A stretch of DNA of 64,000 nucleotides from an uncultured Spirochaetia bacterium. Its GTDB lineage: Bacteria; Spirochaetota; Spirochaetia; SZUA-6; Bin103. The number at the start of each line of letters is the position of its first letter. Within the stretch, counting starts at the first letter, position 1. Location of the stretch: NCBI GenBank assembly GCA_958296075.1, contig CATQHW010000003.1, positions 248,001 through 312,000 on the forward strand. Direction: 5' to 3'. Made by a program: the position numbers and the translations under genes. Shown one piece after another: positions 17,069 through 25,936 of the stretch. The notes below the pieces were generated by a model. That model saw only the letters and a list, made by a program, of their open reading frames with translations. It was not told the origin of the DNA and did not search any database.

Positions 17069-18331
17069 ATGGCGAGGATCGAGGGATTCCGGGTGAGGAA
17101 CTTCAAAGTACTCGGCGACGTCACGCTGGGCCGGCTGTGGAATCAACGGAACCGCGCGCCGATCACTCCCATGGCGGCGGTGATCGGCAAGAACGGGGTG
17201 GGGAAGAGCGCCCTGGTCGATGCCTTCGGGTTTCTGGCCGATGCCCTCAGGATGGGCGTCGAGGACGCATGTGACGCGCGCGGCCGTGGCGGCTTCACGC
17301 GGCTGCGCACGCAGGGAGCATCCGGGCCGATCGAATTCGAGCTGTACTATCGGGAACGCCAGAGAGATCGTCCGATTACCTACGAGATCGACATCGACCA
17401 GGACAGGCATGGCCAGCCGTACGTGAGTCACGAACGGCTCCGGCAACGGCGCAGCGGCCAGAACCGCGGCCGGCCGTTCTCATTCCTCTGGTTGGAGAAC
17501 GGCAAAGGCATAGCGTGGAAGGGAGAGCAGGACGACGTCATCGCCGAGGAGCCGGAAGAATTCGATGCCTACCTCGACCTGCAGGAGGAGTCCGAGGAGC
17601 GCGAGTGGGTAGAGCTGGCAACCCCAAGCCAGCCGGGCATCGCCACGCTCGGCGCCTTGAAGCAGCATCCGCGCATCGCCGCATTTCGCCGCTTCGTTGA
17701 GGGTTGGCACCTGAGTTACTTCACCCCGCACGCAGCGCGCAGCCTGCCGCTGGCCGGCCCGCAGAAGCACCTCAACGTACGCGGCGACAATCTTGGCAAC
17801 GTCGTGCAGTTCATGGAACGCGCTCACCCGGAGCGCTTCAGGAAGGTGCTTGCGCGCATAGCGGCAAGGATTCCAGGGGTAGACAAGATCGATACGGAGA
17901 AGACCAGCGACGGCCGGTTGTTGCTCAGGTTCAACGACCGGGGGTTCACTGATCCGTTCTACGCCCAACAGATGTCCGACGGCACGCTCAAGGTCTTCGG
18001 CTATCTGCTGCTGCTCGAAGATCCGGCGCCGCCGCCGTTCCTGTGCATCGAGGAGCCCGAGAACGGCCTGTACCACAAATTGCTGGAGACCCTGGCGACC
18101 GAGTTCCGCGAACACGCGGCGCAGCGGCGCGGGGTGCAGGTGTTCATTACCACGCACCAGCCGTATTTCGTCAATTCGTTGGAGCCGAACGAAGTCTGGA
18201 TCCTGGAGAAGGGCACCGACGGAAGGTCGATCGTGCACCGCGCCAGCGACGATCCGGTCGTTGCCGGCCTAGTGGCGGAAGGCTTGCCGCTGGGGGGGCT
18301 CTGGTATAGCGACTATCTGGACGCCCGGTAA
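17069..18331 (+). CDS. AAA family ATPase (AAA_21, ABC-like), candidate defence ATPase
   Basis: Cytosolic ATPase of 420 residues with an ABC/Rad50-like fold. Walker A is GKNGVGKSAL near residue 40, a signature-like QQMSDGTLKVFGYLLLLED occurs near 292, Walker B is FLCIEEPENGLYH near 315 and the H-loop is ITTHQPYFVNSLEP near 355. The middle is a charged insertion (EEPEEFDAYLDLQEES). The start is set at the ATG in GCTTGGTGATGGCG; a GAGGG lies upstream, and TATGAT at 17028-17033 could be its -10. The next gene starts 3 nt after the stop, so the two form a pair of the type 'AAA ATPase plus TOPRIM-like effector'. Role in phage defence is inferred. Confidence 0.88.
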   Translation: MARIEGFRVRNFKVLGDVTLGRLWNQRNRAPITPMAAVIGKNGVGKSALVDAFGFLADALRMGVEDACDARGRGGFTRLRTQGASGPIEFELYYRERQRDRPITYEIDIDQDRHGQPYVSHERLRQRRSGQNRGRPFSFLWLENGKGIAWKGEQDDVIAEEPEEFDAYLDLQEESEEREWVELATPSQPGIATLGALKQHPRIAAFRRFVEGWHLSYFTPHAARSLPLAGPQKHLNVRGDNLGNVVQFMERAHPERFRKVLARIAARIPGVDKIDTEKTSDGRLLLRFNDRGFTDPFYAQQMSDGTLKVFGYLLLLEDPAPPPFLCIEEPENGLYHKLLETLATEFREHAAQRRGVQVFITTHQPYFVNSLEPNEVWILEKGTDGRSIVHRASDDPVVAGLVAEGLPLGGLWYSDYLDAR

Positions 18332-18334
18332 CCG

Positions 18335-18976
18335 GTGCACTTCGAGATATTGGTGGAAGATCAGTCCGGTAAGCGGGCGCTCGAAATCCTCATGCCGAAG
18401 ATCGTCAGCGAGCCCCACACGTTCCGGGTGATAGCCTTTCGCGGCATCGGCCACCTGCCGGGGAATCTCAGAAGCGGATCGGATCCCCGCATGCGGCTGT
18501 TGCTCAACCAGCTCCCATGCTTGCTGCGCGGTTATGGTAAGGCATTCCAACACAATGGTTCAGCGGTCATCGTGGTATGTGACCTGGATGATCGATGCCT
18601 GAAGGTGTTTCGCCGGGAGTTGGACCACGTTCTGTCTGCGTGCAATCCGCGGCCGGAGACGCGCTTCTGCATTGCTGTCGAGGAGGGTGAAGCCTGGTTG
18701 CTTGGCGATTATCGAGCGGTCGCAGCCGCCTATCCCACCGTCAACCGGAGCTTACTGCAAAGCTACTGCAACGACTTCATCTGTGGAACCTGGGAGCTGC
18801 TGGCGAATGCCGTGTGCCGCGGTGGCGCTGAAGCTCTGCGGCAGTCGGGATGGCAGGCAGTAGGGAAAGAGAAGAGTAAATGGGCTCAGCGGATCGCCCC
18901 GCACATGGACGTGGACCATAACGCGTCGCCGAGTTTCCAGTACTTCCGGGAGCAGATTCGCGCACTGGCGCGGTAG
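18335..18976 (+). CDS. DUF4276/TOPRIM-like partner protein of the AAA ATPase
   Basis: Protein of 213 residues. The layout suggests a small acidic active site of TOPRIM type: an N-terminal strand with acidic residues (FEILVEDQSGKRALE, about residues 3-17), a central IVVCDLDDRCLK strand near 80 and IAVEEGEAWLLGD near 115, the order seen in DUF4276-type proteins. A C-terminal region (WAQRIAPHMDVDHN) is conserved-looking but unassigned. The GTG start is 3 nt after the ATPase stop. Such partners are proposed to be nucleases or regulators switched by the ATPase; this is inference, and the family assignment itself is from pattern only. Confidence 0.7.
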   Translation: MHFEILVEDQSGKRALEILMPKIVSEPHTFRVIAFRGIGHLPGNLRSGSDPRMRLLLNQLPCLLRGYGKAFQHNGSAVIVVCDLDDRCLKVFRRELDHVLSACNPRPETRFCIAVEEGEAWLLGDYRAVAAAYPTVNRSLLQSYCNDFICGTWELLANAVCRGGAEALRQSGWQAVGKEKSKWAQRIAPHMDVDHNASPSFQYFREQIRALAR

Positions 18977-19080
18977 CGTTGTACCTGCAGCCGGTTCCGA
19001 TGACACGGCGTCGTCTCCCGACTGGCTGGCTGCTCCATGTATGACGCGGCGTGTACGACAGGAGCGCCGTGCGGTGATGA

Positions 19081-20112
19081 TTACGCGGCTGGTCCGGCCA
19101 GCGACAGCGCCAGTTCGGCCATCCGGTGGGAGAAGCCGACCTCGTTGTCGTAGAAGCTGGTCGCCTTTATCAGAGTGCCGTCGCCGGCCGGGACGGCCAG
19201 CAGGTCGTCGCGTATCATCGACGAATACGGCTCGCCCACGCAGTCGCGCGAGCACTCGTAGTAGTCGCCCAGGCAAGCGATCTGACCCAGGATGGTGGAG
19301 GCGTTCATCGTTGCGATGTTGGCCTGCATCGCCTCCATCACCTCGCCGGCATCGTGCCGCCCCTCGATCAGGAACACCGCCTCCACCACGCTGCCGGTGT
19401 CGGTGGGCACGCGCAGCGCGGTGCCGTTCAGCTTGCCGTTCAGGTGCGGCAGCACCTTGCCGACCGCCTTGGCCGCGCCCGTGGAAGCGGGGATGATGTT
19501 GTTGAGCGTTGCCCGGTTCTTGCTGCCGCCGAACGCGTCGACCACCTTCTGGGTCGCCGTCGCCGCGTGCGTGGTGCTCATCAGGCCGGCGGCGATCGGG
19601 AAGGAGCGGTCGATCACCGCGGCGAGCGGCGCCAGGCAGTTGGTGGTGCAGCTCGCGTTGGAGACGATCGTCTCCGCGCCGGTGAGCGATTCGTGGTTGA
19701 CCCCGACGACCACGGTCGGCGTGTCGTCATCGCACGGCGCCGAGACCACGACCCGCCGCGCGCCGGCGCGCAGGTGGGCGGCGCTCCGCTCCCGGCTGAG
19801 ATAGAACCCCGTGCACTCGAACACCACGTCGACGCCGTGATCGCCCCACGGGACCGCCGCGGCGTCCTTTTCGCCGTAGATCGCCACGCGGTGATCGCCG
19901 ATGCGGATGGCGTTCCCGGACTCGCGCTCGACCGGCGCCGGGAAGCGGCCATACACCGAGTCGCGCGGCAGGCTGGCGGCGATGTCGTCGACCGCCACCA
20001 GATCGTTGCCGGCGACGATCTCGAACCGCTCCGGCAACCGCCCCAGGATCACGCGCATCACGTTCTTGCCGATGCGCCCCATGCCGTTGAACCCGACCCG
20101 CAACTTGCCCAT
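19081..20112 (-). CDS. gap: Glyceraldehyde-3-phosphate dehydrogenase, type I
   Basis: Glycolytic/gluconeogenic enzyme of 343 residues: glyceraldehyde-3-phosphate, NAD+ and phosphate to 1,3-bisphosphoglycerate. The NAD fold starts with GFNGMGRIGKNVMR, the catalytic Cys lies in SNASCTTNCLAP near 156, the catalytic His in STTHAATATQK, and the phosphate loop in PASTGAAKAVGKVLPHLNGKLNG. The C-terminal SFYDNEVGFSHRM motif is complete. It is monocistronic with a good promoter just upstream. Asp follows the second beta strand (GNDLV), consistent with NAD preference. Confidence 0.97.
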   Translation of the reverse strand: MGKLRVGFNGMGRIGKNVMRVILGRLPERFEIVAGNDLVAVDDIAASLPRDSVYGRFPAPVERESGNAIRIGDHRVAIYGEKDAAAVPWGDHGVDVVFECTGFYLSRERSAAHLRAGARRVVVSAPCDDDTPTVVVGVNHESLTGAETIVSNASCTTNCLAPLAAVIDRSFPIAAGLMSTTHAATATQKVVDAFGGSKNRATLNNIIPASTGAAKAVGKVLPHLNGKLNGTALRVPTDTGSVVEAVFLIEGRHDAGEVMEAMQANIATMNASTILGQIACLGDYYECSRDCVGEPYSSMIRDDLLAVPAGDGTLIKATSFYDNEVGFSHRMAELALSLAGPAA

Positions 20113-20120
20113 CGGTCCAG

Positions 20121-20149
20121 ACCATAGGAGCCGGCTCCGGCGCTGTCAA
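20121..20149 (-). promoter_or_regulatory. Sigma-70-like promoter of gap
   Basis: A perfect -35 (TTGACA, 20144-20149), a 17-nt spacer and a -10 of TATGGT (20121-20126) read on the minus strand. The ATG of gap is 8 nt after the -10, so the transcript should begin within a few bases of the start codon and be leaderless or nearly so. This is the clearest promoter in the window. Confidence 0.75.
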
Positions 20150-20255
20150 CCAGCCGCATTGCCTCATCAAACATCCGCACGAACGGCTTGGCCACCATCG
20201 TGGCGGATGAGGTGATGGATAGAACGCCAAGCTTTGACAAGACACGTCACCTGAG

Positions 20256-21416
20256 TCACTCTGACACAGAAGGTTTACGTTCAGAAGATGGTGTTATGAC
20301 GCCGTCGCGTTGTTCGACGATATGTATCGTTCCGCCCCTGAGATCGACCAGATACAGGAGATCGTCACGTTCGAGAATCGCCGTTATGAAACCCGAATCT
20401 GGGCTCTGGAAGAACCGTTTTGAAGTAAACGTATCGTAGTCGAACCGGTCGACCACTATTTGTCCGGTATGATAGATATATGCCACGTAGACGCCGTACT
20501 CCGTCGCATACGCCACGGTCGATCCGGCACCTGCCAGTATCGCCACAGGTTCGGTTACGCCGTGCTCCGGCCCCGCCTCGTTCGTCCCGAACGTCGGAAA
20601 CCCGAAGTGTCTGTCCTTCACGATCGCGTTCAGCTCTTCCTTCTGACGCCCGCTTCCATCATCGTTGTCCGCTCCATAGATCGTCCCGTCCGGCGCAATC
20701 GATATTCCATATACGTTGCGAAATCCTCTGGCATAGACTTCGATGCGGAGCTCTTCGTCCGCAGGCCGAAAACGGGCGATCGTCCCCATCAAATCGTCCC
20801 TGCCCCGGAATTTATAGGCATTCTTCACGAAATAGGATTCCGACCCTACGCCATACTCGGTATGTCCAATACTCACGTATACATATTCCCCGTCGTTCGT
20901 GAGCCCGTTCGCGCTGTGGTCGCGGCTGTGGCTCAATATTCTGTCTTCGAGCACCCGTTGATCACTGAGGCTTCCCTGTCGATCTATCCTGAACGAAAGG
21001 ATTCTGGCGCCGGCGGTCTGGAAGAACTCCACTTTCTGCTTATCTGTCAAGGCCCCAAAGCCTTCGCCAGAGCAGCGCCACGGATCGTCGCCGATTAGGT
21101 GACAGACGTTGCCCATGTCGGTCACGTAGAGGCGTCCGTCCAGCACCGTCAATCCTTGCGGAATGCTCAAGCCTTCGAGCACCGTTATCGTCTCTCCGGA
21201 TTCGACATTAAGCAGCCGTATGAAGCCGGCATAATCGGCCAAGTACATACGTTCATCATCGAGCCAGGTAGCTGCAGTTGGCAGGCCGCCCGGATTGAGC
21301 TGACCACAATAGCCAGCGTCGTCGCAAGCAGTGTCCGCGTGACCCTGCACATAGGCGATCAGCGCGAAAACAGCGAAGGTGAACGCCTTACTTCTTCTCT
21401 TTACCATCTTGACCAA
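20256..21416 (-). CDS. Secreted beta-propeller protein, glucose/sorbosone dehydrogenase-like
   Basis: Exported protein of 386 residues. Residues 1-28 form a signal peptide (KAFTFAVFALIAYVQGHAD), then a Cys pair in CDDAGYCGQL. The mature part is a six-bladed-propeller type sequence of the GSDH/NHL class with repeated blade motifs (LTVLDGRLYVTDMGN, NGLTNDGEYVYVSIGH, RGFRNVYGISIAPDGTIYGADND). The last motif is typical of PQQ-dependent sugar dehydrogenases, but catalytic His was not assigned. It follows and overlaps its paralogue by 16 bp. Local GC is lower than the surroundings. Substrate unknown. Confidence 0.78.
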   Translation of the reverse strand: MVKMVKRRSKAFTFAVFALIAYVQGHADTACDDAGYCGQLNPGGLPTAATWLDDERMYLADYAGFIRLLNVESGETITVLEGLSIPQGLTVLDGRLYVTDMGNVCHLIGDDPWRCSGEGFGALTDKQKVEFFQTAGARILSFRIDRQGSLSDQRVLEDRILSHSRDHSANGLTNDGEYVYVSIGHTEYGVGSESYFVKNAYKFRGRDDLMGTIARFRPADEELRIEVYARGFRNVYGISIAPDGTIYGADNDDGSGRQKEELNAIVKDRHFGFPTFGTNEAGPEHGVTEPVAILAGAGSTVAYATEYGVYVAYIYHTGQIVVDRFDYDTFTSKRFFQSPDSGFITAILERDDLLYLVDLRGGTIHIVEQRDGVITPSSERKPSVSE

Positions 21417-22558
21417 ATCGGGTCACTACGTTGCTCTACGACGTGCACGTTGCCGGCGAGGTCGATCAGATACAGCAGACCGCGCCGCTCCAGGATACCC
21501 GTTATATAGCTCGGAGCTCCCGTGAAGAAGCGCGTCAGAGTACGGGTCTCGTAATCGAACCGGTCGATCACGTATCCATAGAGATCGTCTCGATGCGCCA
21601 CGTAGACGCCCCTTTTCGTCGCGTAGGCCATGGTCGACCCGACGCCGCTCAGCACTGCCACCGGTTCGATGACTCCCGCATCCGACGGCGCTTCGTTGGT
21701 TCCCCAGTGCGGGAACCCGTAGAACCCGTCCTGTACGATGGCGTTCAGCTCTTCCCGATGCCGCCAATTCTGTTCGCCATTGTCCGCTCCATAGATCGTC
21801 CCATCAGCGGCTATCGATATCCCGTACACATTGCGGAACCCGGTGGCCCAGGCTTCGATCTCCACTGCTCCATCCGTCGGCCGAAAGCGGGCGATCGTTC
21901 CCATGAGGTCGGTCCTGCCTCCCTGCGCTCGGAGCTGCTCGACATTCGTGACGTAGAATCCTTCAGGGTCTACCGGATCCTGCGGATGACCGATACTGAC
22001 GTACACGTATTCTCCATCGGTGGCGAGTCCGTGCGGCCCATAGTCGCGATGACGGCTCAGAATCCGGTCTTCAATCACGCGCCGGTCGCTGAGGCCGCCG
22101 TCCGGGTCGATGCGATACGAGAAGATGCGCGCGCCGGCCACGCGATGGAACTCGAACTCGCGGCCAGTGACGTCTCGCTTGCAAGACTCCAGCAGTTCGC
22201 CAGCTTTCGGGAGTACGTCACAGACGTTGCCCATGTCGGTGGCGTACAGACGGCCGCCGAGCACGGTCAGCCCCTGAGGGATGCGCAAGTCATTGAGCAG
22301 CAAGGTCTTGATCTCGCCCGATTCGACGTTCAGAAGGTGTATGGAGCCGCCGAAGTCGGCCAGATACATGCGTGCATCATCGAGCCATGCCGCGGCGGTG
22401 ATGCCGGTTTCCAGCTTGAACAGCCCACAGTACCCGTCGGCGTCGCACATGGCCTGCTGGGGAGACGGCTCTCGTCGCTGTTGCGACTCTGCCGTGGCAC
22501 TACCGACCGCGATCAGGGAGACGCCGACCAGGATGCGGCGGAGTAGTAAGGAGGGGAT
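21401..22558 (-). CDS. Secreted beta-propeller protein, glucose/sorbosone dehydrogenase-like, non-canonical start
   Basis: Paralogue of the gene downstream, with the same blade motifs (LTVLGGRLYATDMGN, HGLATDGEYVYVSIGH, TGFRNVYGISIAADGTIYGADN) and the same Cys pair (CDADGYCGLF). The first ATG (22450) lies just before that Cys pair and would delete the export signal. The frame upstream of it encodes a good signal peptide (RRILVGVSLIAVGSATAES) but holds no ATG, GTG or TTG before a TAG at 22174-region equivalent 22574-22576. Starting at ATC (22558), 7 nt after a TATAGT hexamer, gives 385 residues, nearly the paralogue's 386. Coordinates use that ATC; 22450 is the conservative alternative. Confidence 0.68.
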   Translation of the reverse strand: MPSLLLRRILVGVSLIAVGSATAESQQRREPSPQQAMCDADGYCGLFKLETGITAAAWLDDARMYLADFGGSIHLLNVESGEIKTLLLNDLRIPQGLTVLGGRLYATDMGNVCDVLPKAGELLESCKRDVTGREFEFHRVAGARIFSYRIDPDGGLSDRRVIEDRILSRHRDYGPHGLATDGEYVYVSIGHPQDPVDPEGFYVTNVEQLRAQGGRTDLMGTIARFRPTDGAVEIEAWATGFRNVYGISIAADGTIYGADNGEQNWRHREELNAIVQDGFYGFPHWGTNEAPSDAGVIEPVAVLSGVGSTMAYATKRGVYVAHRDDLYGYVIDRFDYETRTLTRFFTGAPSYITGILERRGLLYLIDLAGNVHVVEQRSDPIWSRW

Positions 22559-22565
22559 GTCAGCG

Positions 22566-22571
22566 ACTATA
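22566..22571 (-). promoter_or_regulatory. -10-like hexamer TATAGT before the propeller gene pair
   Basis: TATAGT on the minus strand is followed by 7 nt and then an ATC in the frame of the signal peptide. The spacing matches the other apparently leaderless starts in the window and is the main reason for placing the start here. Confidence 0.45.
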
Positions 22572-22643
22572 CGCTACGGCCCCACGGGCTGGCAAGTACC
22601 GACGATGGTGGTGCTCATCCGATACCTCCGGTGCGCGGCGGCA

Positions 22644-22652
22644 TGGTAGAAT
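22644..22652 (+). promoter_or_regulatory. Extended -10 (TGG-TAGAAT) before the molybdenum hydroxylase operon
   Basis: TGG followed by TAGAAT lies 7 nt before the GTG at 22660. This is the extended -10 layout (TG, one base, hexamer), and it predicts a leaderless message for the five-gene operon. Confidence 0.5.
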
Positions 22653-22659
22653 CGGCGTC

Positions 22660-24948
22660 GTGAAGACGCAATCGGCCGAGCGGAGCGCGGGGGCAGGCGT
22701 CGGCGCGTCGACGCCGCTCATCGACGGGGAGGCGCGGGTGCGCGGGCGCCTGCGCTTCACGGCGGACTACATCGAGCCGCGCACGCTGGCCATGCGCCTG
22801 GTGGTGAGCCCTTACGCGCATGCGCGCGTGCGGTCGATCGATACCGGCGCCGCCTGCGCGGCGCCCGGCGTGGTGCGCGTGCTGACCGCCGCGGATCTGC
22901 CGGAGGTGACGCCCACCAACCGCGTGCGGCTGCTGCTGGCGCGGGAGCGCGTGCTGTTCGTAGGCCATCCGGTCGCGCTGGTGATCGCCGTCTCCGAGGC
23001 GGCGGCCGAAGACGGCGTCGATGCGGTCATGGTCGACTACGAACCGCTGCCGGCGGTCACCACGATCGACGCGGCCGCCCGGCCCGGCGCCCCGCTGGTA
23101 TGGCCGGAGGGCGTGCCGGGCGATGACCTGGAGGCGGCCGACCACGGCGCCGACGTCGGGGGCGCCGCCGCCGGCCCGGTGGCCCCTTCCAACGTCGCCA
23201 ACCCGGTCGGCTTCCAGCGCGGCGATGCGGACGCCGCCCTGCGCTCCGCCTATCGTACCGTCGATCTCACGGTCGAGATCGACCGGGTCCACCAGAGCTA
23301 TCTGGAGCCGCACGCCACCATCGCCGCGCCCGACGGCGCGCGCGGCGCCACCGTCCGGAGCGCCTCGCAGGCGCCGACCTACGTCCAGAAAGAGTCCGCG
23401 GCCCTGCTGGGCGTTCCGGCGGCCGAGGTCGACGCCAAGGTGATGCACGTCGGCGGCGGCTTCGGCGGCAAGTTCATCCTCTACGAGCCGCTGGTGGCCG
23501 CCGCCGCGCGCGCGGTCGACGCTCCGGTGCAGCTCGTGCTGACCCGGCGCGAAGAACTGCTCGCCGCGCAGCCGGCGGCTGGCGGCCGCATCCGCATCCG
23601 GCTCGGCGCCGGCGCCGGCGGCGCGCTGACGGCCATCAAGGCGGACCTGACCTACGACGGCGGCTGCTTCCCGAACACGCCGACCGGCATCGGCGTGCAG
23701 ATGTGCGGCAGCATCTATCGGGCGCCCAACATCGACGTACGCGGCCGCACGGTGATGACGCACAAGCCGTCGATCGGCGCGTACCGCGCGCCCGGCATGA
23801 CGCAACAGGCGTTCGCGATGGAGAGCGCCATGGACGAGCTGGCGATTGCCCTCGAAATCGATCCGCTGGAGCTGCGCCTGCGCAACGTCTCCCGCGCCGG
23901 CGACCCGCTGGCCGACGGCGGCGCGTGGCCGGACATCGGCATGCAGGAGGTGCTGGAGCGGCTGCGCGCGCATCCGCTCTGGCAGCGGCGCGACCGGCTG
24001 GCCGCCGAGGGCCGGGGCGTCGGCGTGGCGCTCGGCGCCTGGTTCGGCGGCGTCGACGCCAGCAACGCCGGCTGCACCGTCGAGGAAGACGGCGGCGTCA
24101 CCGTGCACGTGAACGCCGTCGACCTGACCGGCGTCAGTACCAGCGTGGTGCTGCTGGCGGCCGAGGAGATCGGCGTCAGTCCGGATGCCGTGCGCGTGCG
24201 GTGGCAGGGGCAGGTGGACGGCCCCTACCACCTTTCCAACGCCGGCGGCAGCAAGACGCTCAGATCCGTGGGACCCGCGGTCATGGCAGCGGCCCGCGAC
24301 GCCAGGGAGCAGCTCTTCCGCGTGGCCGCCACGCACCTGGAGGCGGACGCGGCCGACCTGGAGATCGCCGGCGGATCGGTGCGCGTCAAGGGAGTGCCGG
24401 AGTCCGCCGTGCCGATCGGCGAGTTGGCCGCCATGCGCGCCCTGCACGGCCCCATCGCCGGCCACGGACGCAGCGCCCCCGGCGGGCGGGCGCCGGCCTT
24501 CTGCGGCCAGATGGCGGAGGTGAGCGTGGACCGGGAGACCGGCCGCATCACGGTGCACCGCATCGTGATGGCGCAGGACGTGGGCCGCGCGATCAACCCG
24601 CTGACGGTCGCCGGGCAGATGATGGGCGGCGCCGCCCAGGGAGCCGGATGGGCGCTCTGCGAGCGCCTGGTCTACGACGAGGACGGCCAGCTCCTCACCG
24701 GCACGCTCATGGATTACGCGGTCCCGTCCGCCAAGGACATACCCCCGATCGAGACGCTGCTGGTGGAGCGGCCGGCGGACTACGCCCCGCACGGCGTGCG
24801 CGGGGTCGGCGAACCGCCGATCATCGCCACCGCCGCGGCGATCGCCAACGCGGTGCGCCACGGCAGCGGCCGGCGGGTCACCTCCGCGCCGCTCACCCCC
24901 GGCCGCGTGCTCGCCGTCGAGCCCGTGGAGGCGGCCGCTCCTGCCTGA
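22660..24948 (+). CDS. Xanthine dehydrogenase/aldehyde oxidase family molybdopterin-binding subunit
   Basis: Large molybdenum-hydroxylase subunit of 762 residues (CoxL/XdhA type), which hydroxylates aldehydes or N-heterocycles. Residues about 20-130 form the Ald_Xan_dh_C domain (GEARVRGRLRFTADY), followed by the MoCo-binding domains with VGGGFGGKF, AYRAPGMTQQAFAMES and the C-terminal GVGEPPIIATAAAIANAV motif carrying the catalytic Glu. Length is usual. The partner FeS and FAD subunits are not adjacent, so electrons must go to subunits coded elsewhere or the complex is atypical. The GTG start heads an operon with an aldo/keto reductase, a GMC oxidoreductase and two glycosyltransferases. Confidence 0.9.
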   Translation: MKTQSAERSAGAGVGASTPLIDGEARVRGRLRFTADYIEPRTLAMRLVVSPYAHARVRSIDTGAACAAPGVVRVLTAADLPEVTPTNRVRLLLARERVLFVGHPVALVIAVSEAAAEDGVDAVMVDYEPLPAVTTIDAAARPGAPLVWPEGVPGDDLEAADHGADVGGAAAGPVAPSNVANPVGFQRGDADAALRSAYRTVDLTVEIDRVHQSYLEPHATIAAPDGARGATVRSASQAPTYVQKESAALLGVPAAEVDAKVMHVGGGFGGKFILYEPLVAAAARAVDAPVQLVLTRREELLAAQPAAGGRIRIRLGAGAGGALTAIKADLTYDGGCFPNTPTGIGVQMCGSIYRAPNIDVRGRTVMTHKPSIGAYRAPGMTQQAFAMESAMDELAIALEIDPLELRLRNVSRAGDPLADGGAWPDIGMQEVLERLRAHPLWQRRDRLAAEGRGVGVALGAWFGGVDASNAGCTVEEDGGVTVHVNAVDLTGVSTSVVLLAAEEIGVSPDAVRVRWQGQVDGPYHLSNAGGSKTLRSVGPAVMAAARDAREQLFRVAATHLEADAADLEIAGGSVRVKGVPESAVPIGELAAMRALHGPIAGHGRSAPGGRAPAFCGQMAEVSVDRETGRITVHRIVMAQDVGRAINPLTVAGQMMGGAAQGAGWALCERLVYDEDGQLLTGTLMDYAVPSAKDIPPIETLLVERPADYAPHGVRGVGEPPIIATAAAIANAVRHGSGRRVTSAPLTPGRVLAVEPVEAAAPA

Positions 24949-25936
24949 CCGGCCGGCGCCGGTCGAACCGCCGCCGGCGCTCCCGTCGCGGCTGGTCCTG
25001 GGCACCGCCCGGATCGCCCTGGGCGCCGCGGCGCTGCCGGGCTCGGTGCGCGGTCCGCAGGCGTTCGCGCTCCTCGACCGCGCGTTCGATCTGGGCATCC
25101 GCGCGTTCGATACCGCGGCGATCTATCAGCTCGGCGGCAGCGAGCGGTTGATCGGCGAGTGGCTGCGGCGCACCGGAGTCCGGGACCGGATATACCTGAT
25201 CAGCAAGGGCGGCCACCCGTCGCTCCTCGGTCGCGCTCGGCTGGGGCGGCGGGATCTGGAGCGCGACCTGCAGGCGTCGCTGCGGCGGCTGCGCACCGAT
25301 TACCTGGACCTCTACCTGCTGCATCGGGACGCGCCCGGCACGCCGCTCGCACCGATCGCGGAGACCCTCCGGGCGTTCGTGGCCGGCGGCCGCATTCGCG
25401 CCTACGGCGTGTCCAACTGGACCCATGAGCGGTTCGCGGCGCTGCATGCGCTGGCGGTGAGCCGGGGAATGTCGCATCCGATCGCCAGCAGCCCGCAGTT
25501 CAGCCTGCCGCAGTGGGTGGCGATGCCCTACCCGGGCTGCGTGTCGATCGGCGGGTCGGCCGGCGCCGGCGCCCTGCGCGCGTACCGGACGGCCGGCGCC
25601 GCGGTCCTGGCGTGGTCGCCGCTCGGCAGCGGCTGGCTGCGCGCGCCCGGCGGCCGCGCGCGCAGCCGTGCGTACCGGGGCGGCGACAACGACGCGCGCC
25701 ATCGCCGGCTCACGGCGCTGGCGGAACGGATCGGCTGCATGCCGGCGCAGGCGGCGGTCGCCTACGTGCTCGCGCACGGGAGCAACCTGCACGCGATCGT
25801 GGGCACGCGCAGGCCGGAACGGCTGGCCGAGCTGCAGGGGGCCGTGGAGCTGGCGCTCGGCCCGGAGCAGCTCGCGTGGCTGGCGGACGGCCGCGGCCGG
25901 AGCGCCCCGGCGGCCGGTTCGAGAACCGCGTCGTGA
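24941..25936 (+). CDS. Aldo/keto reductase with apparent CTG start
   Basis: TIM-barrel oxidoreductase. The catalytic set is visible: Asp in AFDTAAIYQLGG with Tyr, Lys in LISKGGHPS and His in LYLLHRDAPG. The first strand RLVLGTARIALGAA lies upstream of the first GTG (25046), so that start would remove the barrel's opening strand. No ATG, GTG or TTG is in frame between the previous gene's last 100 bases and that strand; CTG at 24941, overlapping the upstream stop by 8 bp, is the best candidate and gives 331 residues. The conservative alternative is 25046. It ends with a GTGA overlap onto the GMC gene. Confidence 0.8.
   Translation: MPDRPAPVEPPPALPSRLVLGTARIALGAAALPGSVRGPQAFALLDRAFDLGIRAFDTAAIYQLGGSERLIGEWLRRTGVRDRIYLISKGGHPSLLGRARLGRRDLERDLQASLRRLRTDYLDLYLLHRDAPGTPLAPIAETLRAFVAGGRIRAYGVSNWTHERFAALHALAVSRGMSHPIASSPQFSLPQWVAMPYPGCVSIGGSAGAGALRAYRTAGAAVLAWSPLGSGWLRAPGGRARSRAYRGGDNDARHRRLTALAERIGCMPAQAAVAYVLAHGSNLHAIVGTRRPERLAELQGAVELALGPEQLAWLADGRGRSAPAAGSRTAS

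Noticed and set aside
22615-25098. Long frame antisense to the molybdenum hydroxylase
   Set aside because: Complementary shadow in high-GC DNA; no conserved motif.
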